A stretch of 64,000 bases of DNA from Nocardia terpenica (GCF_013186535.1 NZ_JABMCZ010000001.1:496001-560000); one strand, 5' to 3'. Counted from the first letter of the stretch, positions 1-11,163 are shown. The notes: generated from the sequence alone by a model not told the origin. Program-made: numbers and translations.

Positions 1-2274
1 GCGGCCCGCGGCGGGCTGCCGGAGGCCGCGCTGCGCGCCGGTGCGCTCTCGGTGCCCCGCGCCACCGACGACCGGTTCCTGCCGGTCCCGGACGCGGACG
101 CCTGGTCGCTCGTCATCCGCGAGCGCGGCACCCTGGACGGGCTCGCCCTCGAGGCCGACCCGCGCGGCCTGCGGGCGCTGGCGCCGGATCAGGTGCGGAT
201 CGCGATCCGCGCCGCGGGCGTCAACTTCCGCGACGTGCTCAACACCCTGGGCATGTACCCCGGCGACGCCCCCGACTTCGGTCTGGAGGGTGCCGGTGTG
301 GTGACCGAAATCGGTTCGGCCGTCACCGATCTCGCCGTCGGCGACCGGGTGCTCGGCATGTTCCCCGGCGCGTTCGGTCCGGTCGCGGTCGCCGACCGCA
401 GCTCCGTGCACACCCTCCCGGACGGCTGGAGTTTCGCGCAGGGCGCGGCCTTCCCCGTCGCCCACCTGACCGCCTACTACGCGATGACCGAGCTCGCCAA
501 GGTCGGCCCCGGCACGCGCGTGCTCATCCACGCCGCCGCGGGCGGGGTCGGCATGGCCGCGGTGCAGATCGCCCGGCACCTGGGCGCCGATATCCACGCC
601 ACCGCCAGCCCCGGCAAGTGGGCCACGCTGGCCGCGCTGGGCCTCGGCGAGGATCGCGTATCCTCCTCGCGCACACTGGAATTCGAGCAGCGCATCCTGG
701 CCGCCACCGAGGGGCAGGGCGTCGACGTGGTGCTGGACGCGCTCGCGGGCGAGTTCGTGGACGCCTCGCTGCGGCTGCTGCCGCGCGGCGGATCGTTCCT
801 GGAGATGGGCAAGACCGACATCCGCGACGCCGCCGCCGTCGCCGCGGATCACCCCGGCGTCGACTACCGCCCATTCGATCTCGCCGACGCGGGATCCGAG
901 CGCATCGGCCGCATGCTGGGCGAGCTGGTCCGGCTCGTGCAGCGGGGCGCGATCACCGCACCGGCCGTCACCGCCTGGGACGTGCGGCAGGCGCGGACCG
1001 CGTTCCGCTACCTCAGCCAGGCCCGGCACATCGGCAAGGTCGTGCTCACGGTGCCCGCCGCGCTCGACCCCGACGGCACCGTCCTGATCACCGGCGGACT
1101 CGGTGGCCTGGGCGCGGTCCTGGCCCGGCACCTGGTCACCCGGCACGGCGCGCGGCACCTGCTGCTCGCCGGACGCCGCGGCGCGGCCACCGACGGCGCG
1201 GGCGAACTGTGCGCCGAGCTGCGTGAACTCGGCGCCGACGTCACCGTCGCGACTTGCGATGTGGCAGAACGCGATCAGGTCGCGGCGCTGCTGGACACAG
1301 TCCCCGCCGAGCACCCGCTGACCGCGGTCGTGCACGCCGCGGGCGTGCTGCGGGACGGCATCGTGCAGCAGCTGACGCCGGACGCGCTGGCCGCCGTGCA
1401 CGCCCCCAAGACCGACGGCGCGCGGCACCTGGACGAGCTCACCCGCCGGGCCGACCTGGCGCGGTTCGTGGTGCTGAGCTCCGCCGCCGGGGTGCTCGGC
1501 GCACCCGGTCAGGGCGCGTACGCCTCGGCCAACGCGGCGCTGGACGCGCTCGCGGCCAGTCGTGCCACCGAGGGCCTGCCCGCGACGAGCATCGCCTACG
1601 GCCCGTGGACCGGGGTCGGCGGCATGGCCGACGCGCTGAGCGAGACCGATCGGCGGCGCATGGCCCGCTCCGGCGTGCCCGCGCTCGCGCCGGACGACGG
1701 TCTCGCGCTGTTCGACGCCGCCTGGCACGACCCGGCGGGCCCGGTCCTCGCCCTGCTCATCGATCGGCGCACGCTGGCCCGCGGCCCCGTCCCGGCCGTG
1801 CTGTCCGGGCTGGTCGCGGCGCAGGCGGGCGGGACCTGGCAGTCCTCGGCCGCCGCGGCCGAAGAGTCCTCGGCGGCAGCGGATCTCGTGGACCGGCTGC
1901 GCACCCTCGACGCCGCCGCGCGCCGCCGGACGCTGGTCGATCTGGTGCGCCGGACCACGGCCACCGTCCTCGGCCACTCCGGTGGCGGCGACATCGACGC
2001 GATGGACAGCTTCTCCGACCTCGGCATCGATTCGCTGACCGCCGTCGAACTGCGCAACCGCCTCGGCGTCCGCACCGGCCTGGCGCTGCCGAGCACCGTG
2101 GTCTTCGACCATTCCAACCCGACGGCGCTGGCCCGCTACCTCGGCGAGCAGCTCGTCCCCGACGAGCCGCGGCCGGAGGAGCCGCCGGCGCCCGAGCCCG
2201 AATCGGGCGTGGACTACACAGCACTCGACGTGGACGAACTCGTCCGGATGGCCATGGGCCCGGACGCGTCCTGA
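1..2274 (+). CDS. Type I polyketide synthase, 3' part of a reducing module (ER-KR-ACP), 5' end outside window
   Basis: The reading frame is open from the first base, so this is the C-terminal ~757 residues of a modular PKS. An enoylreductase domain covers about nt 55-1050, with the substrate-side motif NFRDVL and the NADPH motif AAAGGVGMAAVQ near nt 530. A ketoreductase follows (about nt 1075-1640) with the Rossmann motif LITGGLGGLG, a catalytic Ser/Tyr/Asn set (LSSAAG, GAYASAN) and LRD at the LDD position, suggesting a B-type KR. An ACP carries its phosphopantetheine Ser in GIDSLTAVELRNR near nt 2032. The tail (DVDELVRMAMG) resembles a C-terminal docking segment. It would fully reduce a chain intermediate, if a DH lies upstream, and hand it to the PKS that starts 22 nt downstream. 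Confidence 0.95.
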   Translation, partial: AARGGLPEAALRAGALSVPRATDDRFLPVPDADAWSLVIRERGTLDGLALEADPRGLRALAPDQVRIAIRAAGVNFRDVLNTLGMYPGDAPDFGLEGAGVVTEIGSAVTDLAVGDRVLGMFPGAFGPVAVADRSSVHTLPDGWSFAQGAAFPVAHLTAYYAMTELAKVGPGTRVLIHAAAGGVGMAAVQIARHLGADIHATASPGKWATLAALGLGEDRVSSSRTLEFEQRILAATEGQGVDVVLDALAGEFVDASLRLLPRGGSFLEMGKTDIRDAAAVAADHPGVDYRPFDLADAGSERIGRMLGELVRLVQRGAITAPAVTAWDVRQARTAFRYLSQARHIGKVVLTVPAALDPDGTVLITGGLGGLGAVLARHLVTRHGARHLLLAGRRGAATDGAGELCAELRELGADVTVATCDVAERDQVAALLDTVPAEHPLTAVVHAAGVLRDGIVQQLTPDALAAVHAPKTDGARHLDELTRRADLARFVVLSSAAGVLGAPGQGAYASANAALDALAASRATEGLPATSIAYGPWTGVGGMADALSETDRRRMARSGVPALAPDDGLALFDAAWHDPAGPVLALLIDRRTLARGPVPAVLSGLVAAQAGGTWQSSAAAAEESSAAADLVDRLRTLDAAARRRTLVDLVRRTTATVLGHSGGGDIDAMDSFSDLGIDSLTAVELRNRLGVRTGLALPSTVVFDHSNPTALARYLGEQLVPDEPRPEEPPAPEPESGVDYTALDVDELVRMAMGPDAS

Positions 2275-2295
2275 GCGATTACGGAGTCACTAGGC

Positions 2296-5200
2296 ATGGC
2301 AACTTCTTCCGAACAGGTCGTCGCCGCGCTGCGCAAGTCGCTGGCGGACAACGAGCGGCTGCGCCAGGAGAACGCGGAACTCCGCAGGGCGAACGACGAT
2401 CCGATCGTGATCGTGGGCATGGGCTGCCGGTATCCGGGCGGCGTGGCGAACCCGGACGGCCTCTGGGACCTGCTGATGCGCGGCGGCGACGCCATCGGCC
2501 CGCTGCCGGAGGACCGGGGCTGGGACCCGAGGCTGGTGCGCGAGCACCCCGGCGGCGGATTCCTCTCCGACGCGGCCGGTTTCGATGCCGCGTTCTTCGG
2601 CATCTCGCCGCGCGAGGCGCTGGCCATGGACCCGCAGCAGCGGCTGCTGCTGGAGGTGGTGTGGGAGGCGCTGGAGGACGCGGGCATCGACCCGCTCTCG
2701 CTGCGCGACACCCGCACCGGCGTGTTCATCGGCGCCAGCAACCACGAATACGCCGCCACCCTGGTGCATCTCACCGAGGACGTCACCGGGCACGTGATGA
2801 CGGGCAACACCCTCAGCGTCGTGGCGGGCCGGGTGGCGTACTCGCTCGGCCTGCTGGGCCCGGTGGTGACCGTGGACACCGCGTGCTCGTCGTCGCTGGT
2901 GGCCCTGCATCAGGCGGTGAGCGCCGTGCGCAGCGGGGAATGCGGCCGCGCGGTGGTCGGCGGCGTGGCGGTCATGTCGAGTCCCGGTGCGTTCGTGGAG
3001 TTCTCGCGCGTCGGCGGCCTGTCCTCGGACGGCCGCTGCCGGGCCTTCGCCGACGACGCGGGCGGGACCGGGTGGAGCGAGGGCTGCGGCGTCGTCGTGG
3101 TCGAGCGGCTCAGCGCCGCCCGGGCGCGGGGCGGGCGGGTGCTGGCCGTGGTGGCGGGCACCGCCGTCGGCTCCGACGGCGCGTCCAACGGCCTGACCGC
3201 CCCGTCGGGCCCCGCCCAGGAGCGGGTGATCTCCGATGCGCTGGCCGCCGCGGGACTGACCCCGGGCCAGGTGGACGTGGTGGAGGCGCACGGAACCGGT
3301 ACCGCGCTGGGCGATCCCATCGAGGCGGGCGCGCTGGCCCGGGTGTTCGGCGCCGCGTCCCGGGACCGGTCGCTGCTGGTGGGTTCGGTGAAATCGAATA
3401 TCGGCCACAGCCAGGCCGCCGCCGGTATGGCCGGGGTGATCAAGATGGTGCTGGCCCTGCGCCGGGGCTGGGTCCCGGCGACCCTGCACGTGGATGTGCC
3501 GTCGCGGCACGTGAATTGGGACGCCACGGTGCTGGAACTGGTGGCCGAGGGGCGGGCGTGGCCGGAGTCCGGCGGCGTGCGCTGCGCGGGTGTGTCGGCC
3601 TTCGGCATCTCCGGGACGAACGCGCACGTACTGCTGCAACAGCCGCCGAAAGCCCCTGCCGCCCCGAATGATTCGGACGACCTCGACCCGGAACAGCCGC
3701 TGCCCTGGCTGGTGTCCGCCCGCGACCCGCACGCCCTCGCGGCCCTCGCCGGACGCCTGGGCGCCCTGGCCGAGCGCACCGAGTTGCGCGACGCCGATAT
3801 CTCCGCCGCGCTGGCCCACCGCCGCGCCGCGCTCTCCCACCGCGCGGTGCTGCTGCCGGGCACCGACCGCGCACCGGCGCTGGCCGCCCTCGCCGCCGGA
3901 ACCGAAACGCCCGATGTGGTCACCGGATTCGTCCGGCGCGGCGGCACCGCGCTGGTGCTGCCCGGCCAGGGCTCGCAATCGCTGGGCATGGGCCGCGGGC
4001 TCGCCGACCGGTTCCCGGACTTCGCGCGCGCCTTCGACGAGGCCTGCGCCGCCCTGGATCCCCTGCTGGGACAACCACTCCGCGATATCGTCTGGGGCGA
4101 CGAGGAGAGGCTGACCGACACCCGCTGGGCCCAGCCCGCGCTGTTCGCCTACCAGATCGCCGCCGCTCGGCTGCTCGAATCCTGGGGTCTGGTCCCCGAT
4201 GTCCTGATCGGCCATTCGGTCGGCGAGATCGCCGCCGCGCACCTCTCGGGCGCGCTCGAGCTGGCCGACGCCGCGCGGCTGGTCGCCGCCCGCGCGCTGG
4301 CCATGGCCGACCTGCCCGGCCGCGGCGCGATGGCGGCGCTGTCCGGCGACCCCGACACCCTCGCCGCCCTGGCCGAGCGGCTGCCCGACGGCGTGGCGGT
4401 GGCCGCCCGCAACTCCTCGTCCAGCATCGTGCTGTCCGGCGACACCGCAGCGCTCGACGCCGTGCTTGCCACAGCCGGTGCGGCGGTGCGGATTTCGCGG
4501 CTGCGCACGAGCCACGCCTTCCACTCCCCGCTGATGGCGCCCGCCGCCGCCCCGCTCGCCGCGGCGGTCGCGGACCTGCGCTGGTCGCCGCCGCGGCTGC
4601 CCGTGGTGTCCACCGTGACCGGGCACGAGATCGAACCGGACACCTGGGCCGAGCCCGGCTACTGGTCCACCCAGCTCACCGCGACCGTCCGCTTCGCGGA
4701 GGCGGTCTCGGAGGCGATCGGCGAATTCGGCGCGGGCCGCGTGCTGGAGCTCGGCGCGCATCCGAGCCTGATCGGCCATATCGCCACCGACCACCCCGAC
4801 ACCGCCGCGGCTGCGCTCGGCCACCGCGACCTGGATCCGTGGCTCGCCGCGCACCGGGCGGCCGCCGCCGCGTGGTGCGCCGGGGCGGACCTGCCCCGCT
4901 GGATCGCGCCCGGCCGCGCGCCCGGCCCGCACGTCGACCTGCCCACGTATCCCTTTACCCACCAGCGCTTCTGGCCGCCCATCCCGGTGCCCGCCGACGA
5001 TACCGACGATGCCGCGCTGTACGCGGTCGAGTGGCGCGAGATCGCCGACGCCGTGGCCGCCGCCGAACCCGAACCGGTGCACTGGATCTCGGTGGAGCCG
5101 GGAATTCCGGTGGCCGAGACCGCGACCCGGGCGCTGGCCGCGCTCCAGGACGCCCTGACCGAGGACGACACCACCCTCCGCGTCGTGGTCACCCACGGCG

Positions 5201-8200
5201 CGGTCGCCGCCGCACCGGGCGACCGGCCCGATCCCGCCCAGGCCGCCGTGCGCGGCCTCGCGCTCGCCGCGCTCGCCGAGACACCCGACCGCTTCCGGCT
5301 CCTCGACCTCCCGGTCGGCTCCACACCGGAAGACGCCGCGCCGCACCACCGTCCCACCTCGGACGAACCCGATGTCGCCGTCCGCGACGACCAGCGCCGC
5401 GGACCCCGCTGGGCCGCAATCGAATCCGCCGACACCATCGATAGCGCGCCGATCGGCGACGGCCCGGTCCTGATCACGGGCGGCACGGGTGGGGTGGGCG
5501 CCGCCGTGGCCCGCCACCTGATCGCCTCCGGCGCCACCCATCTGGTCCTGCTGAGCCGCCGCGGCCCGGACGCCCCCGGCGCGGCCGAATTGCGCGCGGA
5601 CCTCGCCGAATCCGGGGCGACCATCGACATCGTGGCCTGCGATGCGGCCGACCCGGCGGCATTCGCGGCCGTGCTGGCCGACCTGCCCGCGCCGCCGTCG
5701 CTGGTCGTGCACGCCGCCGGTGTGCTCGACGACGGGCTGCTCGCGAACCAGACCCCGGAGCGGCTGCTCGCCACGCTGCGCGCCAAGATCGATGCCATTG
5801 CCGCCCTCGACGCCGCCGTGGCCGACGACACCGAGATCGTCGTGTTCTCCTCGGTGGCAGGCGTATTGGGGTCGGCGGGCCAGTCCACCTATGTCGCGGC
5901 CAATGCCGCACTGGATGCCTGGGCCACCGCCCGCCGCCTCGAGGGCGCCCGCCGCCGCACCATTGCGTGGGGACCCTGGGCGCTGGGCGCCGGAATGGCC
6001 GACGGGGCCGACGCGGCCACCGAGCGGCGGCGCGAAAGCGGCGGCCTCACCGGCCTTTCCGCGGAGTCGGCGCTCGCCCTGTTCGATGCCGCGCGCCGCC
6101 GCCCCGAACCGATGGTGGTCGCCACCGCCGTGCGCCGCGACCGGCTCGCCGCGCTCGGCCCGGCCCTGCCCGCCGCCTGGCGCGACCTGGTGCCGTCGGC
6201 CGCGCGAGAACCGGTGGCGGACAACGCACCCGAACCCGCCTCCTGGTCCCGCCTGGCGAATCTGCCCCGCCGCGAACAGCTCAATGCGGTCCTGGACCTG
6301 GTCCGGACCTCGGCGGCGACGGTGCTCGGGCATCGCGGCCCGGACGCGGCCGCGGCCATCGGCGCCGAACACGAATTCCGCAGCCTCGGTTTCGATTCCC
6401 TGACCTCGGTGGAACTGCGCAACCGCCTCGCGGCCGCCACCGGCCAGCGGCTGTCGCCCACCCTGGCCTTCGACTACCCGACGCCGCGGCGGCTCGCCGA
6501 CCACCTGACGAATCTGCTCGGCGGCCACACGAACACGCTCGTCCCGGAGGTGTCCCGGCGGCAGCCGGTCGACGACGATCCGATCGTGATCGTGGGTCTG
6601 GGCTGCCGCTTCCCCGGCGGCGCGGAGAATCCGGACGGCTTCTGGGAGTTGCTGGTCCAGGGCCGGGACGCCATCGGCCCGCTCCCGGACGACCGCGGCT
6701 GGGACCCGGAGGTGGTCGCCGCGGGCCCCGGCGGCGGATTCCTGTCCGACGCGGCCGGTTTCGATGCCGGGTTCTTCGGCATCTCGCCGCGTGAGGCCCT
6801 TGCCATGGACCCGCAGCAGCGGCTGCTGCTCGAAGTGGTGTGGGAGGCATTGGAAGACGCGGGTATCGATCCGCTGTCGTTGCGGGACAGCCGAACCGGC
6901 GTGTTCGTCGGCACCAATGGCCAGGATTACGTTGGCGCGCTGATAGGTTCGGGCGTCGATGTCGGCGGCCACCTGGGAACGGGCAATGCGGCCAGCGTCC
7001 TGTCCGGCCGCATCGCCTACTTCCTGGGCCTGTCCGGCCCGGTGGTCACGGTCGATACCGCGTGCTCGTCCTCGCTGGTGGCCCTGCATCAGGCCGTCGG
7101 CGCGGTACAGGGCGGCGAATGCTCCCGAGCCGTCGTCGGCGGTGTCACCGTCATGTCCGGCCCCGGGGCATTCATGGAATTCTCCCGGGTCGGCGGCCTC
7201 TCACCGGACGGCCGCTGCCGCGCCTTCGCCGAGGGCGAGGGCGGCACCGGCTGGAGCGAGGGTTGCGGCGTCGTGGTGGTCGAGCGATTGAGCGCGGCCC
7301 GCGAACGCGGCGGCCGAGTCCTGGCCGTGGTCGGTGGTTCGGCGGTCGGATCCGACGGCGCCTCCAATGGTTTGACCGCCCCCTCGGGTCCGGCACAGGA
7401 ACGCGTCATCGCCCAGGCGCTGGCGACGGCTGGCCTCGGCCCCGCCGACGTCGACGTGCTCGAGGCCCACGGAACCGGTACCGCGCTGGGCGATCCCATC
7501 GAAGCGGGTGCGCTCGAACGCGTCTTCGGGGCCGAACCGCGCGACCGCTCGCTGCTGCTGGGTTCGGTGAAGTCGAATATCGGCCACACCCAGGGAGCGG
7601 CCGGGATGGCCGGTCTGATCAAGATGGTGCTGGCCATGGAACACGGCTGGGTCCCCGCCACCCTGCACGTGCAGGAGCCGTCCCGATTCGTCGACTGGGA
7701 CCAATCGGTCCTCGAACTGGTCGACCAGGGCCGATCCTGGCCGACCGGACCGAGCGGCGTTCGGCGCGCGGGCATTTCGTCGTTCGGCATCTCCGGCACG
7801 AACGCCCACGTGGTGCTGCTGCAAGCACCGCAGCCCGCCCCCGACGAGCGGCCGACCCCGGCGGGCGACGACCTGCCGCTGGTGCTGTCCGCCGCGACCC
7901 CCACGGCGCTGGCCCGCGCCGCCGACCGGATCGCCCGGCACATCGATCCGGAATCCACGCCGCCGCACGCCCTTTCGGCCACGCTGGCCCGCCGGGCCCG
8001 GCTCCCGCACCGAGCCGCCATCGTGACCGGCACGGACACCGCCGCGGCCGCGCTCGCGGCACTCGCCCGGGGCGACCAGCACCCCGCGCTGATCACCGGC
8101 GTCGCCCGGCCCGGCGGCACCGGAATCCTGTTCCCCGGCCAGGGCACCCAGCGCCTCGGCATGGGACGCGAACTCGCCGCGGCCGACCCGACATTCGCGG

Positions 8201-11055
8201 CCGCCTTCGACGAGGCGTGCGCGGCGCTGGACGCCTTCCTCGACCGCCCCCTGCGCGAGGTGTGCTGGGGCGACGAGGCGACGCTGACCGACACCCGCTG
8301 GGCCCAGCCCGCGCTGTTCGCCTACCAGATCGCCGCGTACCGGCTGCTCGAGGCCCGGGGCCTGGAACCCGCCGTGCTCCTTGGCCATTCGGTCGGCGAG
8401 ATCACCGCCGCCCACGCCGCGGGCGCGCTCGGCCTCGCCGACGCCGCCCGCCTCGTGGTCGCCCGCGGCCGCCTCATGTCCGAGACCACCGCGGACGGAT
8501 CCATGGCGGCGGTGTCCGGGCGGCCCGACGCGCTCGCCGAGCTCGCCGCCGACCTGCCCGCGGGAGTGGTTGTCGCCGCACGCAACTCGTCCACCAGCAT
8601 CGTCCTGTCCGGCGACACCGCCGCGCTGGACGCGGTCCTGACCGGACTCGATGCCGAGCTGCGCGTCTCGCGGCTGCACACCAGCCACGCCTTCCACTCA
8701 CCCCTGATGGCCCCGGCCGCCGACGCCCTGGCCGCCGTCGCGGGCGAGCTGCGCTGGTCCGCGCCGCACACCCCGGTCGCCTCCACGGTCACCGGCAGGA
8801 TGCTCGAACCCGGCGCCTGGGCCGACCCCGCGCACTGGGCGACCCAGCTGACCGAGCCGGTGCTGTTCGCCGACGCCGTCACCGCCGCCGCCAAGTCCAC
8901 CGGCCTGGCCCGGTGGATCGAGCTCGGCGTGCACCCGTCGCTGGTCGGACACGTCCGGACCGATCACGACACGCGCGCCCACTGCCTCGGCCACCGCGAC
9001 GAACCCCCCGCCGCCACCCTGCGCCGCGCACTGGCCCAACTGTGGTGCGACGGAGCCGAATTCGCCGCCTGGCCCGCCACCGCGGGCCCGCACCTGACCC
9101 TGCCCACCTACCCCTTCGAACACCAGCGCTTCTGGCCGCCGGTCACCACCGGCCTGACCTACCTGCGCGAGGAGTGGACCCCGCTCGGCCTCGCCGCCGG
9201 GACACCGTCCGGGCGGTGGCTGCTGCACACCGACGGCACGATCGATGCGGCCCTCGCCGCCCTGCGCGACGCGCTCGCCGCCGATGTCACCGCCACCGAC
9301 GAGGACCTGCGGGCGGCCCTGACCGACGACATCCCCCCGGCCGGTGTGCTCGCCGTCGTGGACACCGTGAACGCCGTCCCCGACCTGGTGCGCGTGCTCG
9401 CCGCCGCCCAGCAGACCGGCGCCGAGACCAGGCTGTGGTGCCTGACCCGCGGCGCCGTCGAACCCGGTGCGGCCCAACCCGATTCCGCGACGCCGGAGGC
9501 CGCCGCCGTGTGGGGGCTCGGCCGCAGCGCGGCACTGGAACACCCCGGCCTGTGGGGCGGCCTGCTCGACCTGCCGCCGAACACCGACGACGCCCAGCGC
9601 GACGCCCGCGCGGTGGCCGCGGCCCTCGCCGCGGGCGGCGAGGACCAGATCGCCGTCCGCGACGGACAGGCCCACGCCCGCCGCCTCGCCGCCATGCCGC
9701 GCACGGTCGGCGCCGAATCCTGGCAGCCGTCGGGAACCGTGCTGATCACCGGCGGCACCGGCGCGCTGGGTGGGCGGATCGCGGTGTGGTCCGCCGAGCA
9801 CGGCGCCGACCGCATCGTGCTCGCCGGTCGCCGCGGCCCCGACGCCCCCGGCGCCGACGACCTGCGCACCGCCATCGAATCCCGCGGCGCCACCGTGCAT
9901 TTCGCGGCGCTCGACATCGCCGACGAGGCGGCGGTCACCGCACTGCTGGCCGACCTGGACACCGGGCCCGCCCCGACGGCCGTCGTGCACGCGGCCGGTG
10001 TGCTCGACGACGCCCCCCTCACCGCGCTGGAACCCGCGCTGCTGGCCTCGACCGCGCGCCCGAAGGCGGTCGGCGCGGCCGTCCTGGACGCGGCCACCCG
10101 CGGCCGCGATATGGACTTCATCGTCCTGACCTCCGTCGCCGGGGTGTGGGGCAGCGGCGGCCAGGGCGCGTACTCGGCGGCGAACGCCGCGGCCGACGCC
10201 ATCGTCCGTCGCCGTCGCCGGGCCGGGGAACGCGCCGTCGCCATCGCCTGGGGACCCTGGGACGGCGGCGGCATGGCGAGCGATCCGCAGGCGCGGGCCG
10301 CGCTGACCCGACGCGGGCTGCGGCCGATCGATCCGCAACGCGCCCTTGACGTTCTGCCCACCCTCGCCCGCGGCCCGGAGCCGGTGGTCGCCGTCGCCGA
10401 CCTGGACCTGGAACGGTTCGTCGCCACCTTCACCAGTCTGCGCCCCGCCGCGCTGCTGGCGGACCTGGCCGTGCCCACCCGCACGCGATCGGGCGAGCGG
10501 ACGGTGGCGGACGCGGGCGGTGCGGACGCGCCGACCCCGCCGTGGCGGGCGGCCTGGGATCGGGCCGAGCCCACCGACCGCCTCGACCTGGTCACCGGCC
10601 TGGTCCGCACGGAGGTCGGCGAGGTGCTCGGTCACACCCGGGTGACCGCGCTGGACGCGGCGACCCCGCTGCGCGATCTCGGTCTCGACTCGCTGACCTC
10701 GGTCGACCTGCGCGACCGCATCCGCGCCGCCACCGGCCTGGACCTGCCCACCACCCTCGCCTTCGACCACCCCTCGATCGGCGAGCTCGCCGCCGAGGTG
10801 CACCGCGAATTGGCCTCCGCCGGAACCGATGCCGTGCTCGCCGACGTCGACCGGCTCGCCGTCCGGCTCCGCGACCACCTCCCCGACGAGCACCGCGAAC
10901 ACCTGCGGCTGCGGTTGCGCGAGATCCTGGCGGGCCTCGAGGAGACCGACGACGAACCGGACACCCCCCTCGGCGCGACCTCGGCGCGGGAACGGCTGGC
11001 CGAGGCCGACGACGAGGCGCTGTTCGCCTTCATCAGCGAGATCCGGGGCGGGTAG
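2296..11055 (+). CDS. Two-module type I polyketide synthase (KS-AT-KR-ACP, KS-AT-KR-ACP)
   Basis: The 2919-residue protein opens with a charged coiled-coil docking segment (residues ~1-34). KS1 (~35-460) has TACSSS, EAHGTGT and KSNIGH. AT1 (~550-890) has GHSVGE and HAFH. KR1 (~1056-1300) has VLDDG, and ACP1 has its Ser near residue 1368 (FDSLTS). KS2 starts at ~1428 and again has the Cys-His-His set. AT2 (~1943-2280) has GHSVGE and HAFH, KR2 starts at ~2481 (VLDDA), and ACP2 is at ~2795 (LDSLTS). HAFH predicts malonyl-CoA for both ATs, and LDD predicts B-type ketoreduction giving D-hydroxyls. No DH, ER, MT or TE is visible. The C-terminus (EADDEALFAFISEIRGG) looks like a docking tail, so the chain may pass to another PKS. 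GGAG lies 10 nt before the ATG. Confidence 0.96.
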   Translation: MATSSEQVVAALRKSLADNERLRQENAELRRANDDPIVIVGMGCRYPGGVANPDGLWDLLMRGGDAIGPLPEDRGWDPRLVREHPGGGFLSDAAGFDAAFFGISPREALAMDPQQRLLLEVVWEALEDAGIDPLSLRDTRTGVFIGASNHEYAATLVHLTEDVTGHVMTGNTLSVVAGRVAYSLGLLGPVVTVDTACSSSLVALHQAVSAVRSGECGRAVVGGVAVMSSPGAFVEFSRVGGLSSDGRCRAFADDAGGTGWSEGCGVVVVERLSAARARGGRVLAVVAGTAVGSDGASNGLTAPSGPAQERVISDALAAAGLTPGQVDVVEAHGTGTALGDPIEAGALARVFGAASRDRSLLVGSVKSNIGHSQAAAGMAGVIKMVLALRRGWVPATLHVDVPSRHVNWDATVLELVAEGRAWPESGGVRCAGVSAFGISGTNAHVLLQQPPKAPAAPNDSDDLDPEQPLPWLVSARDPHALAALAGRLGALAERTELRDADISAALAHRRAALSHRAVLLPGTDRAPALAALAAGTETPDVVTGFVRRGGTALVLPGQGSQSLGMGRGLADRFPDFARAFDEACAALDPLLGQPLRDIVWGDEERLTDTRWAQPALFAYQIAAARLLESWGLVPDVLIGHSVGEIAAAHLSGALELADAARLVAARALAMADLPGRGAMAALSGDPDTLAALAERLPDGVAVAARNSSSSIVLSGDTAALDAVLATAGAAVRISRLRTSHAFHSPLMAPAAAPLAAAVADLRWSPPRLPVVSTVTGHEIEPDTWAEPGYWSTQLTATVRFAEAVSEAIGEFGAGRVLELGAHPSLIGHIATDHPDTAAAALGHRDLDPWLAAHRAAAAAWCAGADLPRWIAPGRAPGPHVDLPTYPFTHQRFWPPIPVPADDTDDAALYAVEWREIADAVAAAEPEPVHWISVEPGIPVAETATRALAALQDALTEDDTTLRVVVTHGAVAAAPGDRPDPAQAAVRGLALAALAETPDRFRLLDLPVGSTPEDAAPHHRPTSDEPDVAVRDDQRRGPRWAAIESADTIDSAPIGDGPVLITGGTGGVGAAVARHLIASGATHLVLLSRRGPDAPGAAELRADLAESGATIDIVACDAADPAAFAAVLADLPAPPSLVVHAAGVLDDGLLANQTPERLLATLRAKIDAIAALDAAVADDTEIVVFSSVAGVLGSAGQSTYVAANAALDAWATARRLEGARRRTIAWGPWALGAGMADGADAATERRRESGGLTGLSAESALALFDAARRRPEPMVVATAVRRDRLAALGPALPAAWRDLVPSAAREPVADNAPEPASWSRLANLPRREQLNAVLDLVRTSAATVLGHRGPDAAAAIGAEHEFRSLGFDSLTSVELRNRLAAATGQRLSPTLAFDYPTPRRLADHLTNLLGGHTNTLVPEVSRRQPVDDDPIVIVGLGCRFPGGAENPDGFWELLVQGRDAIGPLPDDRGWDPEVVAAGPGGGFLSDAAGFDAGFFGISPREALAMDPQQRLLLEVVWEALEDAGIDPLSLRDSRTGVFVGTNGQDYVGALIGSGVDVGGHLGTGNAASVLSGRIAYFLGLSGPVVTVDTACSSSLVALHQAVGAVQGGECSRAVVGGVTVMSGPGAFMEFSRVGGLSPDGRCRAFAEGEGGTGWSEGCGVVVVERLSAARERGGRVLAVVGGSAVGSDGASNGLTAPSGPAQERVIAQALATAGLGPADVDVLEAHGTGTALGDPIEAGALERVFGAEPRDRSLLLGSVKSNIGHTQGAAGMAGLIKMVLAMEHGWVPATLHVQEPSRFVDWDQSVLELVDQGRSWPTGPSGVRRAGISSFGISGTNAHVVLLQAPQPAPDERPTPAGDDLPLVLSAATPTALARAADRIARHIDPESTPPHALSATLARRARLPHRAAIVTGTDTAAAALAALARGDQHPALITGVARPGGTGILFPGQGTQRLGMGRELAAADPTFAAAFDEACAALDAFLDRPLREVCWGDEATLTDTRWAQPALFAYQIAAYRLLEARGLEPAVLLGHSVGEITAAHAAGALGLADAARLVVARGRLMSETTADGSMAAVSGRPDALAELAADLPAGVVVAARNSSTSIVLSGDTAALDAVLTGLDAELRVSRLHTSHAFHSPLMAPAADALAAVAGELRWSAPHTPVASTVTGRMLEPGAWADPAHWATQLTEPVLFADAVTAAAKSTGLARWIELGVHPSLVGHVRTDHDTRAHCLGHRDEPPAATLRRALAQLWCDGAEFAAWPATAGPHLTLPTYPFEHQRFWPPVTTGLTYLREEWTPLGLAAGTPSGRWLLHTDGTIDAALAALRDALAADVTATDEDLRAALTDDIPPAGVLAVVDTVNAVPDLVRVLAAAQQTGAETRLWCLTRGAVEPGAAQPDSATPEAAAVWGLGRSAALEHPGLWGGLLDLPPNTDDAQRDARAVAAALAAGGEDQIAVRDGQAHARRLAAMPRTVGAESWQPSGTVLITGGTGALGGRIAVWSAEHGADRIVLAGRRGPDAPGADDLRTAIESRGATVHFAALDIADEAAVTALLADLDTGPAPTAVVHAAGVLDDAPLTALEPALLASTARPKAVGAAVLDAATRGRDMDFIVLTSVAGVWGSGGQGAYSAANAAADAIVRRRRRAGERAVAIAWGPWDGGGMASDPQARAALTRRGLRPIDPQRALDVLPTLARGPEPVVAVADLDLERFVATFTSLRPAALLADLAVPTRTRSGERTVADAGGADAPTPPWRAAWDRAEPTDRLDLVTGLVRTEVGEVLGHTRVTALDAATPLRDLGLDSLTSVDLRDRIRAATGLDLPTTLAFDHPSIGELAAEVHRELASAGTDAVLADVDRLAVRLRDHLPDEHREHLRLRLREILAGLEETDDEPDTPLGATSARERLAEADDEALFAFISEIRGG

Positions 11056-11163
11056 CGGGCGAAAATACTAGCGAATCCACTGGATCCGGGCCCCTAGGCT
11101 CGGAGGGGGCACGTGACGAGCAGTTCGACGGCCGGTACCGACCTGGCCACCGAAGGAGGACCG

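Noticed and set aside
2290..7089. A 1599-codon open frame on the minus strand across the PKS
   Set aside because: It is antisense to KS/AT/KR domains with clear motifs; its translation is Gly/Arg/His-rich without domains, a common artefact of high-GC coding DNA.
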